Shown: positions 5,159-11,742 of the stretch, piece after piece
Layout: each line of letters begins with the position of its first letter
Numbering within the stretch: the stretch's first letter is position 1
Source of the DNA: a bacterium
GTDB lineage: Bacteria > Cyanobacteriota > Vampirovibrionia > Gastranaerophilales > Gastranaerophilaceae
Length of the DNA stretch: 11,742 bases
Assembly (NCBI GenBank): GCA_017444705.1
Contig: JAFSWA010000031.1
Location: 1 to 11,742 of the forward strand
Direction: 5' to 3'
Made by a program: the position numbers and the translations under genes
The notes under the pieces: generated by a model
Told to the model about the DNA's origin: nothing
The model's database searches: none
What the model saw: the letters and a program-made list of their open reading frames with translations, nothing else

Positions 5159-7134
5159 ATACAATTATATACCCAATAATTTCGGTAAATTTGCTTTACA
5201 TAATCTCTTGTTTCCGGATATGGAATCTTTTCAACAAATTCATCTAAATTGTTTGTTTGCATATTATCAATCCATTTTGAAACAGCACCATGTCCACCGT
5301 TATATGATGCCAAAGCAAATAAGTCTTTTGAATGATGATTAGATTTTATATAACCGTAGTAATTTGCACCTAATTTTATATTATATTCAGGGTCAAAAAG
5401 CTCATTTTTATTGTATTTCATGCCGGATAAACCCGCAATATACAAAGCCGTATCAGGCATAAGCTGCGTTAATCCCAATGCACCGACACTGCTTTGTGCT
5501 TCGGGGTTAAACAAACTCTCCTGTTTGATTAAGCTTAATAATAAGTACGGAGAAATTTTTGTGCTTGCACCGCTGTACTTGTTAATAATATCAGCATAGG
5601 CTATCGGATAAATTAATTTATAGATATTATCATCAAACGGCGGCTTCATATCTTTTTTATTAAGCACCTTTTCTGCAATAACAGCCGCTTTTGTAACATT
5701 TCCCTCATAATATGCAACCCAACTTTTTACTATTTCGTTATCAAAATCCGCATATTCAAATATCTTATAATCCTTTACATCAAGTAATTTTTCCGTCTTA
5801 CTTGCGGAATTTATAGGTAAATTTGCATAAATAATAGGAAAATCTATATTGATTTTTGAGGTCGGAACTTTCGTCTCTGATTTTATATCATACGGATTTT
5901 GAATTTTATTATTTTTGGCTGCCGCTAAATATGCATAATAAGAATCGGGATAATTTGTCAAAATTTTATTATAATATCCGTTTGCTTCAACTGTATTCTT
6001 TTTTGCTTCATAAGATTTTGCAAGCCAATATATTGCGGCAGGTGCCGACTTTTTGCTTGAATACATTGAATTATGTTTCTTTCCCTTTATTATTGCATTA
6101 TCATAACTGCCATTTATATAATCATTGAACATTGAATTAAAAAGTGCATCAGCAGCATAATCGCCTTTGGGGAATTCTTCAAAAATTCTGTTATAGTATT
6201 CTGTTTTCTTTTGTGCATCAACAGAAGAAATCAAATTATACATAATATAGTCATTTATCTGACAGTTAGCTTTATCACACAATGACTTTGCCTCATTTAA
6301 TCCCTGAATTCTGTTTCTGAAAAAGGATGCATAATTTTCGACCGCTTCTTCCTGAATATCAGAGTTATTAATCGTAACAGAGACAATACCTTTTTCAAAA
6401 ATTTGTTTGGAAGATTTATTATCTCCTGTTTTTTTATAAGCTATTGAAAGATATGCCCAAACATCCTCAAACTTTGCTTTCAAGAAATATGAAAGTGACT
6501 CTTTTGCCATATTGTTTTTTAACAATGCCTGACCTATTGCAATATTTTCCTGTTCTGTAAAATCTTCCTTTAACTCGGTCAGCTCTTTAATTGATAAAAG
6601 TGCATATTTCCCGTTTGGAGCAATATTAATATAATTTATAAAATGTTCCGCAGCAGTTTTTTTATCTGTATCTTTTGCCAAAACTCCCAAAAAATAATTT
6701 GAAGCATCAGCATAATCCGAATTTGAATATTTTTTGGTGATTAATTTAAAATTGGCATATGCTTTTTGAGTTTGATTAAGATTAAAATATGCTACGGCAA
6801 GATTATAAATCGATTTTTCCGCAAAATACGTATTCGGAAATTTATACAGAAGCGTTTCATAAGCTTTTATTGCAGATTCATTGTCATTTAATTCCGTAGC
6901 AATCAATCCTTGCCGAAATAACGCAGCTTCATAATATTCATTATATTTTGAAATCTTTGAAAAATTAAAATAAGCATTTTGTAAGTCGCCGTTTTTAATA
7001 TCATCAAGACCCCTTGTGTAAATTCTTTGAGCTGTTTCATTCGTTTGTATAAACCCGAATTTTTTATTTAATACAGCACCTGCAATAAATAAACAAACTG
7101 CGATAACTGAAACTATTATTAATACTTTTTTCAT
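5134..7134 (-). CDS. Membrane-anchored TPR/SLT lytic transglycosylase (Slt70-like)
   Basis: The protein has 666 residues. Residues 4-22 are a hydrophobic N-terminal anchor or signal. Residues about 35-480 are TPR-like helical repeats (for example around 35-160), like the superhelical domain of Slt70. Residues 528-660 are the SLT goose-lysozyme-like domain: SLIKQES with catalytic Glu539, SSVGALGLTQLMP, NIKLGANYYGYI and LASYNGGHGAVSKW, all family signatures, then a PYPETRDYVKQIYRNY tail typical of Slt. It would cleave peptidoglycan glycan strands to 1,6-anhydro products in the periplasm. The start has AAAGGGA a few bases upstream, within the end of the preceding TPR gene (gap 10 bases), so it is the last gene of the gatA-TPR-slt operon. 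No terminator is seen at its 3' end, which overlaps the GIY-YIG gene. Confidence 0.9.
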   Translation of the reverse strand: MKKVLIIVSVIAVCLFIAGAVLNKKFGFIQTNETAQRIYTRGLDDIKNGDLQNAYFNFSKISKYNEYYEAALFRQGLIATELNDNESAIKAYETLLYKFPNTYFAEKSIYNLAVAYFNLNQTQKAYANFKLITKKYSNSDYADASNYFLGVLAKDTDKKTAAEHFINYINIAPNGKYALLSIKELTELKEDFTEQENIAIGQALLKNNMAKESLSYFLKAKFEDVWAYLSIAYKKTGDNKSSKQIFEKGIVSVTINNSDIQEEAVENYASFFRNRIQGLNEAKSLCDKANCQINDYIMYNLISSVDAQKKTEYYNRIFEEFPKGDYAADALFNSMFNDYINGSYDNAIIKGKKHNSMYSSKKSAPAAIYWLAKSYEAKKNTVEANGYYNKILTNYPDSYYAYLAAAKNNKIQNPYDIKSETKVPTSKINIDFPIIYANLPINSASKTEKLLDVKDYKIFEYADFDNEIVKSWVAYYEGNVTKAAVIAEKVLNKKDMKPPFDDNIYKLIYPIAYADIINKYSGASTKISPYLLLSLIKQESLFNPEAQSSVGALGLTQLMPDTALYIAGLSGMKYNKNELFDPEYNIKLGANYYGYIKSNHHSKDLFALASYNGGHGAVSKWIDNMQTNNLDEFVEKIPYPETRDYVKQIYRNYWVYNCIYNSSRVK

Positions 7135-7144
7135 TGCTTTCCCT

Positions 7145-7651
7145 TTAATTTAACAATTGTTTTGCCTTTGTATAAAATTCCGATTTCTTATCAATTTTTG
7201 TTGAATAATACCATGCCGCCACATTATCTCCGAGCGACATATAACATTTTACCATATAATACAGGGCTTCATAATCTTTTTTATTAATTACATATGCTCT
7301 GTTAAAAGTAATTATCGCAGCTTTTGGATTTTCAAAATAATCATATAAAATTCCAAGATTAAAATACGCATCGGCAAACCTTGGTTCTTGTTTTACTGCC
7401 TGCTTAAAGTACTTTATCGCCTCATCATAATTTGAAAGTTTATATTCTATTATTCCTCTGTTATAAGCCAAAATAGCCCCATTAGAATAAGTTGGCTCCA
7501 CATCTTTTAATTCAACTGTTTTTTTCTCAGGTTGATTATATTCTTTTCTTATTCCGCCCGACAATACCTCAGCATAAGCTATGCCGCTCAAAAACAGCGT
7601 CAGAATAAGAGCCAAAGAAAAATTTTTAGAAAATTCTTTCAACCAATTCAT
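7145..7651 (-). CDS. Small exported TPR protein
   Basis: From ATG at 7651 the protein has 168 residues: an n-region with two Lys, a hydrophobic core and cleavage after Ala-Tyr-Ala (about residue 27), then a short linker and about three TPR units (residues about 55-155, with SNYDEAIKYFKQAVKQEP and AYFNLGILYDYFENP as clear repeats). It is predicted to be periplasmic or surface-exposed. An in-frame ATG at 7672 gives 175 residues and overlaps gatA by 47 bases. I prefer 7651 (26-base overlap, more normal signal peptide), but neither has a recognisable ribosome site, so translation probably depends on gatA. The stop is 10 bases before the transglycosylase start. Position and fold suggest it works with that enzyme, by inference only. 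Confidence 0.82.
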   Translation of the reverse strand: MNWLKEFSKNFSLALILTLFLSGIAYAEVLSGGIRKEYNQPEKKTVELKDVEPTYSNGAILAYNRGIIEYKLSNYDEAIKYFKQAVKQEPRFADAYFNLGILYDYFENPKAAIITFNRAYVINKKDYEALYYMVKCYMSLGDNVAAWYYSTKIDKKSEFYTKAKQLLN

Positions 7652-9092
7652 TACATTTTGTCGCTTGTTCATAATTATATGCTGATTTAAGTAAAGTATC
7701 TTCTTTTAACACCGGTGCTATCAACTGTAATCCTATCGGCATTCCCTCGCTGTCCAAACCGCAAGGAATACTCAAAGCGGGAATTCCGGCTAAATTAATT
7801 GTAATTGTTCCGATATCGGTCAAATACATTTCCAACGGATTATCCACTTTTGAACCGATATCAAAAGCTGTATTCGGACATGTACAAGATAAAAGCATAT
7901 CGACTTTTTCAAACGCTTTATCAAAATCTTGCTTAATTAAAGCTCTCATTTGTTGAGCCTTTTTGTAGTAAGCATCATAATATCCTGAACTTAAAGCATA
8001 AGTACCGAGCATAATACGACGTTTTACTTCATCTCCAAATCCTTCAGCTCTTGTTTTTGTATACATTTCTATAAGGGATTTTGCACCCTCAGCTCTGTAT
8101 CCGTAGCGAACCCCGTCATATCTTGCGAGATTTGAACTTGCCTCTGCTGTTGCAATTATATAGTAAACACCAATTGAATATTTAAGATGGGGCATTGAAA
8201 TTTCAACAATTTCCGCACCTAAATCTTTATAAGTTTGAATTGATTTTTCAATTGCAGCTTTTACGTCAGGAGCAAGACCTTCCCCCATTAATTCTTTAAT
8301 AATACCTATTTTCAACCCCTTAATATCCGTTTTCATTAATTTTGAGTATTCCGGAACTTCTATATTCAAAGAGGTCGAATCGTGATTATCATAACCCGAA
8401 ATTACTTCCATAGTGAGAGCAATATCTTCGGCACATCTTGCAAAAGGACCTATTTGGTCTAAGGATGAAGCAAATGCTATTAAACCATATCTTGAAACTC
8501 TGCCGTAGGTAGGTTTTAACCCGTAAACTCCGCAAAAAGAAGCCGGTAAACGAATACTTCCGCCTGTATCGGAGCCTAACGATAAAGTAGCTTCAAACCC
8601 TGCTACAGCGGCAGCCGAACCGCCGGAACTTCCACCAGGAACTTTTTTAACATTCCAAGGGTTAGTAACAATTTTTGTTGCCGAATTCTCATTTGAAGAA
8701 CCCATTGCAAATTCATCCATATTTGCTTTACCGATTACGGGAACAAAGTTTTCTCTTAACTTTTTGGCAACAGTCGCATCATAAGGAGATTTAAATCCCG
8801 CTAAAATTTTACTTGACGCTGTTGTATATGAAGATTTCATGTTCATATTATCTTTGAGTGCCAAAGGAATCCCCGCTAATTTCGGCAAGTTATCACCATT
8901 TTTTAGTTTTTCATCAACTGATTTTGCCGTTTCATAGGCAATATCCTTTGTTAAAGAATTATAGGCACCGATTGTACCGTCTTTTTCTTCTATTCTTTTA
9001 AAAGTCAAATCCAAAAGCTCTGTTGAAGAAACTTCTTTATTTTTGAGCATCTGCGACAATTCAGCCGCCGTTTTTTTCAATAATTCCTGCAT
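7626..9092 (-). CDS. gatA: Asp-tRNA(Asn)/Glu-tRNA(Gln) amidotransferase subunit A
   Basis: The 488-residue length is normal for GatA. It is the glutamine-hydrolysing subunit of GatCAB, which converts Glu-tRNA(Gln) or Asp-tRNA(Asn) to the amide form in the cytoplasm. The amidase signature is complete: ALKDNM with Lys80, PGGSSGGSAAAVAG with Ser155 (cis-Ser) and SLGSDTGGSIRLPA with Ser179, matching the Lys-Ser-Ser triad with a one-residue offset from the S. aureus enzyme as I recall it. YGRVSRYG and the long helical C-terminal part are also GatA-like, so a generic amidase is less likely. AGAGGA lies 6 bases upstream of the ATG. gatB and gatC are not in this window. It is the first gene of a three-gene operon with a TPR protein and a lytic transglycosylase, an unusual partnership. 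Confidence 0.95.
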   Translation of the reverse strand: MQELLKKTAAELSQMLKNKEVSSTELLDLTFKRIEEKDGTIGAYNSLTKDIAYETAKSVDEKLKNGDNLPKLAGIPLALKDNMNMKSSYTTASSKILAGFKSPYDATVAKKLRENFVPVIGKANMDEFAMGSSNENSATKIVTNPWNVKKVPGGSSGGSAAAVAGFEATLSLGSDTGGSIRLPASFCGVYGLKPTYGRVSRYGLIAFASSLDQIGPFARCAEDIALTMEVISGYDNHDSTSLNIEVPEYSKLMKTDIKGLKIGIIKELMGEGLAPDVKAAIEKSIQTYKDLGAEIVEISMPHLKYSIGVYYIIATAEASSNLARYDGVRYGYRAEGAKSLIEMYTKTRAEGFGDEVKRRIMLGTYALSSGYYDAYYKKAQQMRALIKQDFDKAFEKVDMLLSCTCPNTAFDIGSKVDNPLEMYLTDIGTITINLAGIPALSIPCGLDSEGMPIGLQLIAPVLKEDTLLKSAYNYEQATKCNELVERIF

Positions 9093-9113
9093 GTTTTTTC
9101 CTCTGTATCCTTA

Positions 9114-9119
9114 ATTATA
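9114..9119 (-). promoter_or_regulatory. Probable -10 box of the gatA operon
   Basis: The minus strand carries a perfect TATAAT, 21 bases upstream of the gatA ATG and just before its AGAGGA site. The -35 region is only T-rich with no good hexamer at 16-18 bases. It lies in the 95-base gap between the PHP gene and gatA; no hairpin terminator for the PHP gene is seen there. Confidence 0.4.
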
Positions 9120-9187
9120 CTAATATTTTATTACAAAGAAAAAACATGGTAAAGAAATTAAAAATCTATTAAATAAAATCACTGTTT

Positions 9188-9817
9188 TTAATGTTTATCC
9201 GTACCTGCCGTTAATAGGAAATCATATTTTTGAGCATATTTAAAAACATTTTCCGATAAGTGAAACCTAAATATTGCACGATGTCTTTTATACGGATAAA
9301 AGACCTCAATTCCGTCGAGTTTTGCCTCTTTCATAATTTTAAAAAAATGATTTAAAGATAAACAGAAACAGCAGCAAGGGTGTGCCAAAACAGCTATTCC
9401 TCCCAAACTATGTACTGTATTTATTATTTTCTCAACATCTCTTTTTGCAAAAATTCGCACAATATCAGTTTTAGTCTCGGCTTTTGATTTTGCTAAAAAC
9501 TGTTGCATTTCAGGTGCAAAAGGATTAATACCATAGCATAAAAGATGAATAAACACCCCTTTATACCAACAGTCAAACTCAATTCCCGTAATTAAACCGT
9601 CAATATTTTTGTAGTCAATTTCTTTATATGCTTCAAAATTGTTATGGTCTGTTATTGAAAAATACGCATAACCGTTTTCTTTCGCAAAATTGACGGCTTC
9701 AACAGGGCTTAAACTCCCGTCAGAACATGTTGTATGAATGTGAAGATTTAATTTTTTCTCAATATCCTCGCAATTATTTTCTTTAAATTTATATAATATT
9801 TCTTTAATATTTTCCAT
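9188..9817 (-). CDS. Compact PHP-domain metal-dependent phosphoesterase
   Basis: The protein has 209 residues. The PHP metal-binding motifs are in order: LHIHTTCSDG (His26, His28, Asp33), ITDHNN (Asp57, His58), GIEF (Glu80), HLLCYG (His91), LAHP (His146) and TAGTDKH (Asp207, His209). Every expected ligand position is filled. PHP proteins hydrolyse phosphoesters such as nucleotides, 3',5'-bisphosphates or histidinol phosphate. The substrate here is not evident; the closest general type is the YciV/TrpH-like group, which is about 70-80 residues longer, so the insert region is missing. The stop comes directly after the last ligand His209, an abrupt end. A Cys-rich patch follows His146 (Cys148, 149, 150, 152). 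The start at 9817 has only a weak site (CGGAT). Divergent from the membrane protein at 9871. Confidence 0.85.
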   Translation of the reverse strand: MENIKEILYKFKENNCEDIEKKLNLHIHTTCSDGSLSPVEAVNFAKENGYAYFSITDHNNFEAYKEIDYKNIDGLITGIEFDCWYKGVFIHLLCYGINPFAPEMQQFLAKSKAETKTDIVRIFAKRDVEKIINTVHSLGGIAVLAHPCCCFCLSLNHFFKIMKEAKLDGIEVFYPYKRHRAIFRFHLSENVFKYAQKYDFLLTAGTDKH

Positions 9818-9839
9818 ATCCGTTTGTTTATTTTATAAT
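9811..9839 (+). promoter_or_regulatory. Candidate promoter for the membrane protein gene, with overlapping divergent -10
   Basis: TTTCCA (9811-9816), 17 bases, then TATAAT (9834-9839), 32 bases before the ATG at 9871. The -35 hexamer lies over the start codon of the PHP gene. On the minus strand, TATAAA at 9837-9832 could be the -10 of the PHP gene, with TTGTTT at 9858-9853 as a short-spaced -35. The two promoters would then overlap and compete. Confidence 0.45.
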
Positions 9840-9870
9840 AATGATATTAAAAAAACAATGAGGAATTTTT

Positions 9871-10842
9871 ATGGCAAAGGTTAAATCAAAAAATGAACTT
9901 TCCGTGTTAGAAGTTGTATTCAATGGATTAAAAACTTATTTATTTAATCTTGATATTTTTGTAAGATATTTGTCTTTCCCTGTTTTAGGAACATTCTTAG
10001 GTGCATTTTTACTCTTTGTAATTAATTATTGTTTTGTTACAAATTTGGAAAAATTACAAGCCTCTAACCCGATTTTTCAAAATATGACAATAGTGTTTAC
10101 TTTACTTTTGGTTTTAACAATTCCGGGATTTTTAATAATGATAAAGGCATTTGTCGATTATATTATTGCGTTTGGAGCAATAAATTCTATGTGTGTTTTG
10201 GGAGAGAAAAGAATTATTGATGTTTTTGACCACAACGAAATTATAAAAAGAAGATTTGCACCATACTGTGTTTTAATTTTTGTTTTATCAATAATTTTAG
10301 GATTTTTATCATTCCCTTTATTTATACCTGTTATGATTATTGCACTTGTATTTTTGTCATTAGCGGTACAGGTTTTTACACTGGAAGAAAATGCCTCTCC
10401 GTTTGATGCACTCGGAAGAAGTATTCAGCTTGTAAAATCAAGATTCTGGCTCGTATTTTTTGTAATGATTTTAATATTTTTAATTAGTTATATTATTTGT
10501 CCGTACCTTATAACGTGGGCAATATCAAAAACTCCTTTACTATCTATATTGGCAAATCCCGTTGAAAAATATATTTCACTTTTACCTGTTGCTGAAATAA
10601 ACACAACTCTTTCGGAATTGCAATTACCTTATAAATTCGATACGATTATATTTGCAGAAAGCATTGTAAATACTTGTCTTATGACTATTGTAACAATGTA
10701 TATGCTTCCTTTTCGTTGTGCTTGCTGCACTGAATTATACAAGGGCTTATCAAATAATAACCCCGAACAGTACATAAAAGAAGAAAAAGAAACTATTAAA
10801 ACTAAAAAGAAATTTAAAGTAAAAAAGAAGGGTAATCAATAG
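9871..10842 (+). CDS. Polytopic membrane protein of unknown function (GDPD membrane-domain/DUF975-like)
   Basis: The protein has 323 residues. TGAGGA lies 6 bases before the ATG. Membrane segments are seen at about 35-56, 73-96, 131-150, 151-168, 193-212 and 260-282. The stretch TLEENASPFDALGRSIQLVKSRFW (residues 170-193, given here as a motif region) resembles the conserved loop of DUF975 and glycerophosphodiester-phosphodiesterase membrane domains, where an acidic-small-P-x-x-A-L-x-R-S segment precedes the next helix. The C-terminus (300-323) is very basic (TKKKFKVKKKGNQ) and probably cytoplasmic. No enzyme domain is attached. The gene is immediately followed by the zinc-ribbon gene with no spacer, so they are likely co-translated. 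Function unknown; a resemblance-based family call only. Confidence 0.8.
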   Translation: MAKVKSKNELSVLEVVFNGLKTYLFNLDIFVRYLSFPVLGTFLGAFLLFVINYCFVTNLEKLQASNPIFQNMTIVFTLLLVLTIPGFLIMIKAFVDYIIAFGAINSMCVLGEKRIIDVFDHNEIIKRRFAPYCVLIFVLSIILGFLSFPLFIPVMIIALVFLSLAVQVFTLEENASPFDALGRSIQLVKSRFWLVFFVMILIFLISYIICPYLITWAISKTPLLSILANPVEKYISLLPVAEINTTLSELQLPYKFDTIIFAESIVNTCLMTIVTMYMLPFRCACCTELYKGLSNNNPEQYIKEEKETIKTKKKFKVKKKGNQ

Positions 10843-11064
10843 TTGTTTATTTGTAAAAAATGTAAAACAATTGATAAATTTGAACTTATGTTTTCGCCCG
10901 ATTATCAGGGGGAAGGCAGATTTGAACAATATTATGATAAAAACGGCAAAATTGTTATAACCGTTGACGGTTATACCTTTAAACCGGATTTGACCTTTAT
11001 GAATGAACATGCGGTTTGTAAATATTGCGGGAATATTTATACTTGGGATTATGAAAATATATGA
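10843..11064 (+). CDS. 73-residue zinc-ribbon protein
   Basis: It starts with TTG immediately after the TAG stop of the membrane protein gene; AAGGG at 10828-10832 gives 10-base spacing. Two CxxC knuckles, CKKC (Cys4, Cys7) and CKYC (Cys59, Cys62), are set to bind one zinc ion, with a 51-residue predicted beta-rich stretch between them. I do not recognise a named family. The unusual start, the tight coupling and the four Cys pattern support a real gene rather than a chance frame. A regulatory or scaffolding role next to the membrane protein is possible but not shown. Confidence 0.75.
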   Translation: MFICKKCKTIDKFELMFSPDYQGEGRFEQYYDKNGKIVITVDGYTFKPDLTFMNEHAVCKYCGNIYTWDYENI

Positions 11065-11132
11065 TTTTATCAGTACAAATTTGCTCTTAATGACTTGCAA
11101 TAAAGTATAAAAAATATTAAAATTTTAATATA

Positions 11133-11742
11133 ATGAAGATTCGGTACTTAAATATATTTGATATTACTAAATTAAAAAAACTTACATCGCATCTTAATAA
11201 TGATGATGTTTTGAACTTTAAAGCCGATTTTGTTTTTAATCCGTTATCAATAATAAATAATATATTACCTTCAAAGTATAAATTTTTGCAAGACAGTTAC
11301 GTAATAATAAAAAATAATGATATTAAAGGAATGATAACGCTCAAACCCAAGAACAATAATCCTCAAAAATGGATTATTAAAAAATTATTCTTAGAGGAAA
11401 ATTTTATTGAAGCCGGTGAAAACCTGATAAATTATGTAGTAGAAAAATATGCCGAAAAAGGTGTGGAAACTTTTGAAGCGGATATTAATTCAGATAACAG
11501 TCCGATAATTGATTTGTTTTCAAAAGCATGCGGATTTAGGTACTGCTTGGATTTTCAGATTTACGAAATAAAAACCTGCTACTATAAAAATAAAGTTATA
11601 AATGCCGAAAACTTTATTTTCAGACCAATGAAACCCGAGGACAGAAAAGAACTTTCAGAATTATATAATCAGAATATCTCTCCTTATTATAAATTTTCTT
11701 TGTCTAAAATACCTGAGGAATACAGCGAAAATTTTTTCAAGG
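11133..11742 (+). CDS. GNAT-family acetyltransferase-like protein, 3' end outside window
   Basis: I found this by translating the right edge. The frame is open from ATG at 11133 to the window edge (203 codons) with no stop. Residues about 55-150 look like a GNAT fold: strand VIIKNNDIKGMITLKP, helix AGENLINYVVEKYAEKG, strand VETFEADIN and then NSPIIDLFSKACGFRY, the typical GNAT C-terminal helix and GFxxx end. From about residue 168, FRPMKPEDRKELSELY looks like the start of a second GNAT domain, so the protein may be a tandem GNAT. GNAT enzymes transfer acetyl groups from acetyl-CoA; the substrate is unknown. There is no Shine-Dalgarno before the ATG, and an in-frame TAA at 11118-11120 excludes a start further upstream. 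It follows the zinc-ribbon gene by 68 bases. Confidence 0.75.
   Translation, partial: MKIRYLNIFDITKLKKLTSHLNNDDVLNFKADFVFNPLSIINNILPSKYKFLQDSYVIIKNNDIKGMITLKPKNNNPQKWIIKKLFLEENFIEAGENLINYVVEKYAEKGVETFEADINSDNSPIIDLFSKACGFRYCLDFQIYEIKTCYYKNKVINAENFIFRPMKPEDRKELSELYNQNISPYYKFSLSKIPEEYSENFFK

Noticed and set aside
10750..11100. 116-residue minus-strand open frame
   Set aside because: Antisense to the basic tail of the membrane protein and to the zinc-ribbon gene; Phe/Ile-rich only because it complements Lys-rich AT-rich sequence.

Overview
The window is AT-rich, with strong Shine-Dalgarno sites, sigma70-type promoters and many short overlaps between genes. Its content is a prepilin-like protein, an N-terminally anchored lytic transglycosylase and several exported TPR proteins. 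This suggests a compact bacterial chromosome from a host-associated or uncultured lineage. The combination (FTLAE-type prepilin motif, repeat-derived in-frame inserts, AT-rich coding) reminds me of gut Gastranaerophilales/Melainabacteria. That is recollection and inference, not a proven assignment.

Layout. Bases 1-522 (minus) hold the 5' part of a prepilin-like gene that runs off the left edge. It has a clear promoter (573-601) and ribosome site, a run of 12 G residues 21 codons into the gene, a dispersed palindromic repeat and a second GC-rich insert, all read through in one open frame before the prepilin motif. Bases 716-1738 (minus) encode a UbiA-like membrane prenyltransferase. A divergent promoter region leads to a plus-strand run at 1827-5158: a secreted 13-repeat TPR protein, a DusB-type tRNA dihydrouridine synthase and a small GIY-YIG protein, each overlapping the next. 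This run meets, tail to tail with a 25-base overlap, a minus-strand operon transcribed from about 9110 down to 5134: gatA, a small exported TPR protein and a TPR/SLT lytic transglycosylase. Upstream, also on the minus strand, is a compact PHP-domain phosphoesterase (9188-9817). It is divergent from a plus-strand run at 9871-11742: a polytopic membrane protein, a 73-residue zinc-ribbon protein and a partial GNAT acetyltransferase.

How they fit together. dusB and gatA are translation-machinery genes. The three TPR proteins and the transglycosylase point to the cell envelope. The UbiA-like protein and the 323-residue membrane protein belong in the membrane. No CRISPR, tRNA, rRNA, transposase or phage gene was seen.

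The most unusual part is the first 522 bases. A homopolymeric tract, an internal ribosome site just downstream of it in the same frame, a 109-bp palindromic element and a duplicated FTL motif lie between the start codon and the prepilin cleavage motif. This looks like a modular, possibly phase-variable prepilin leader, and it is the best candidate here for something undescribed.
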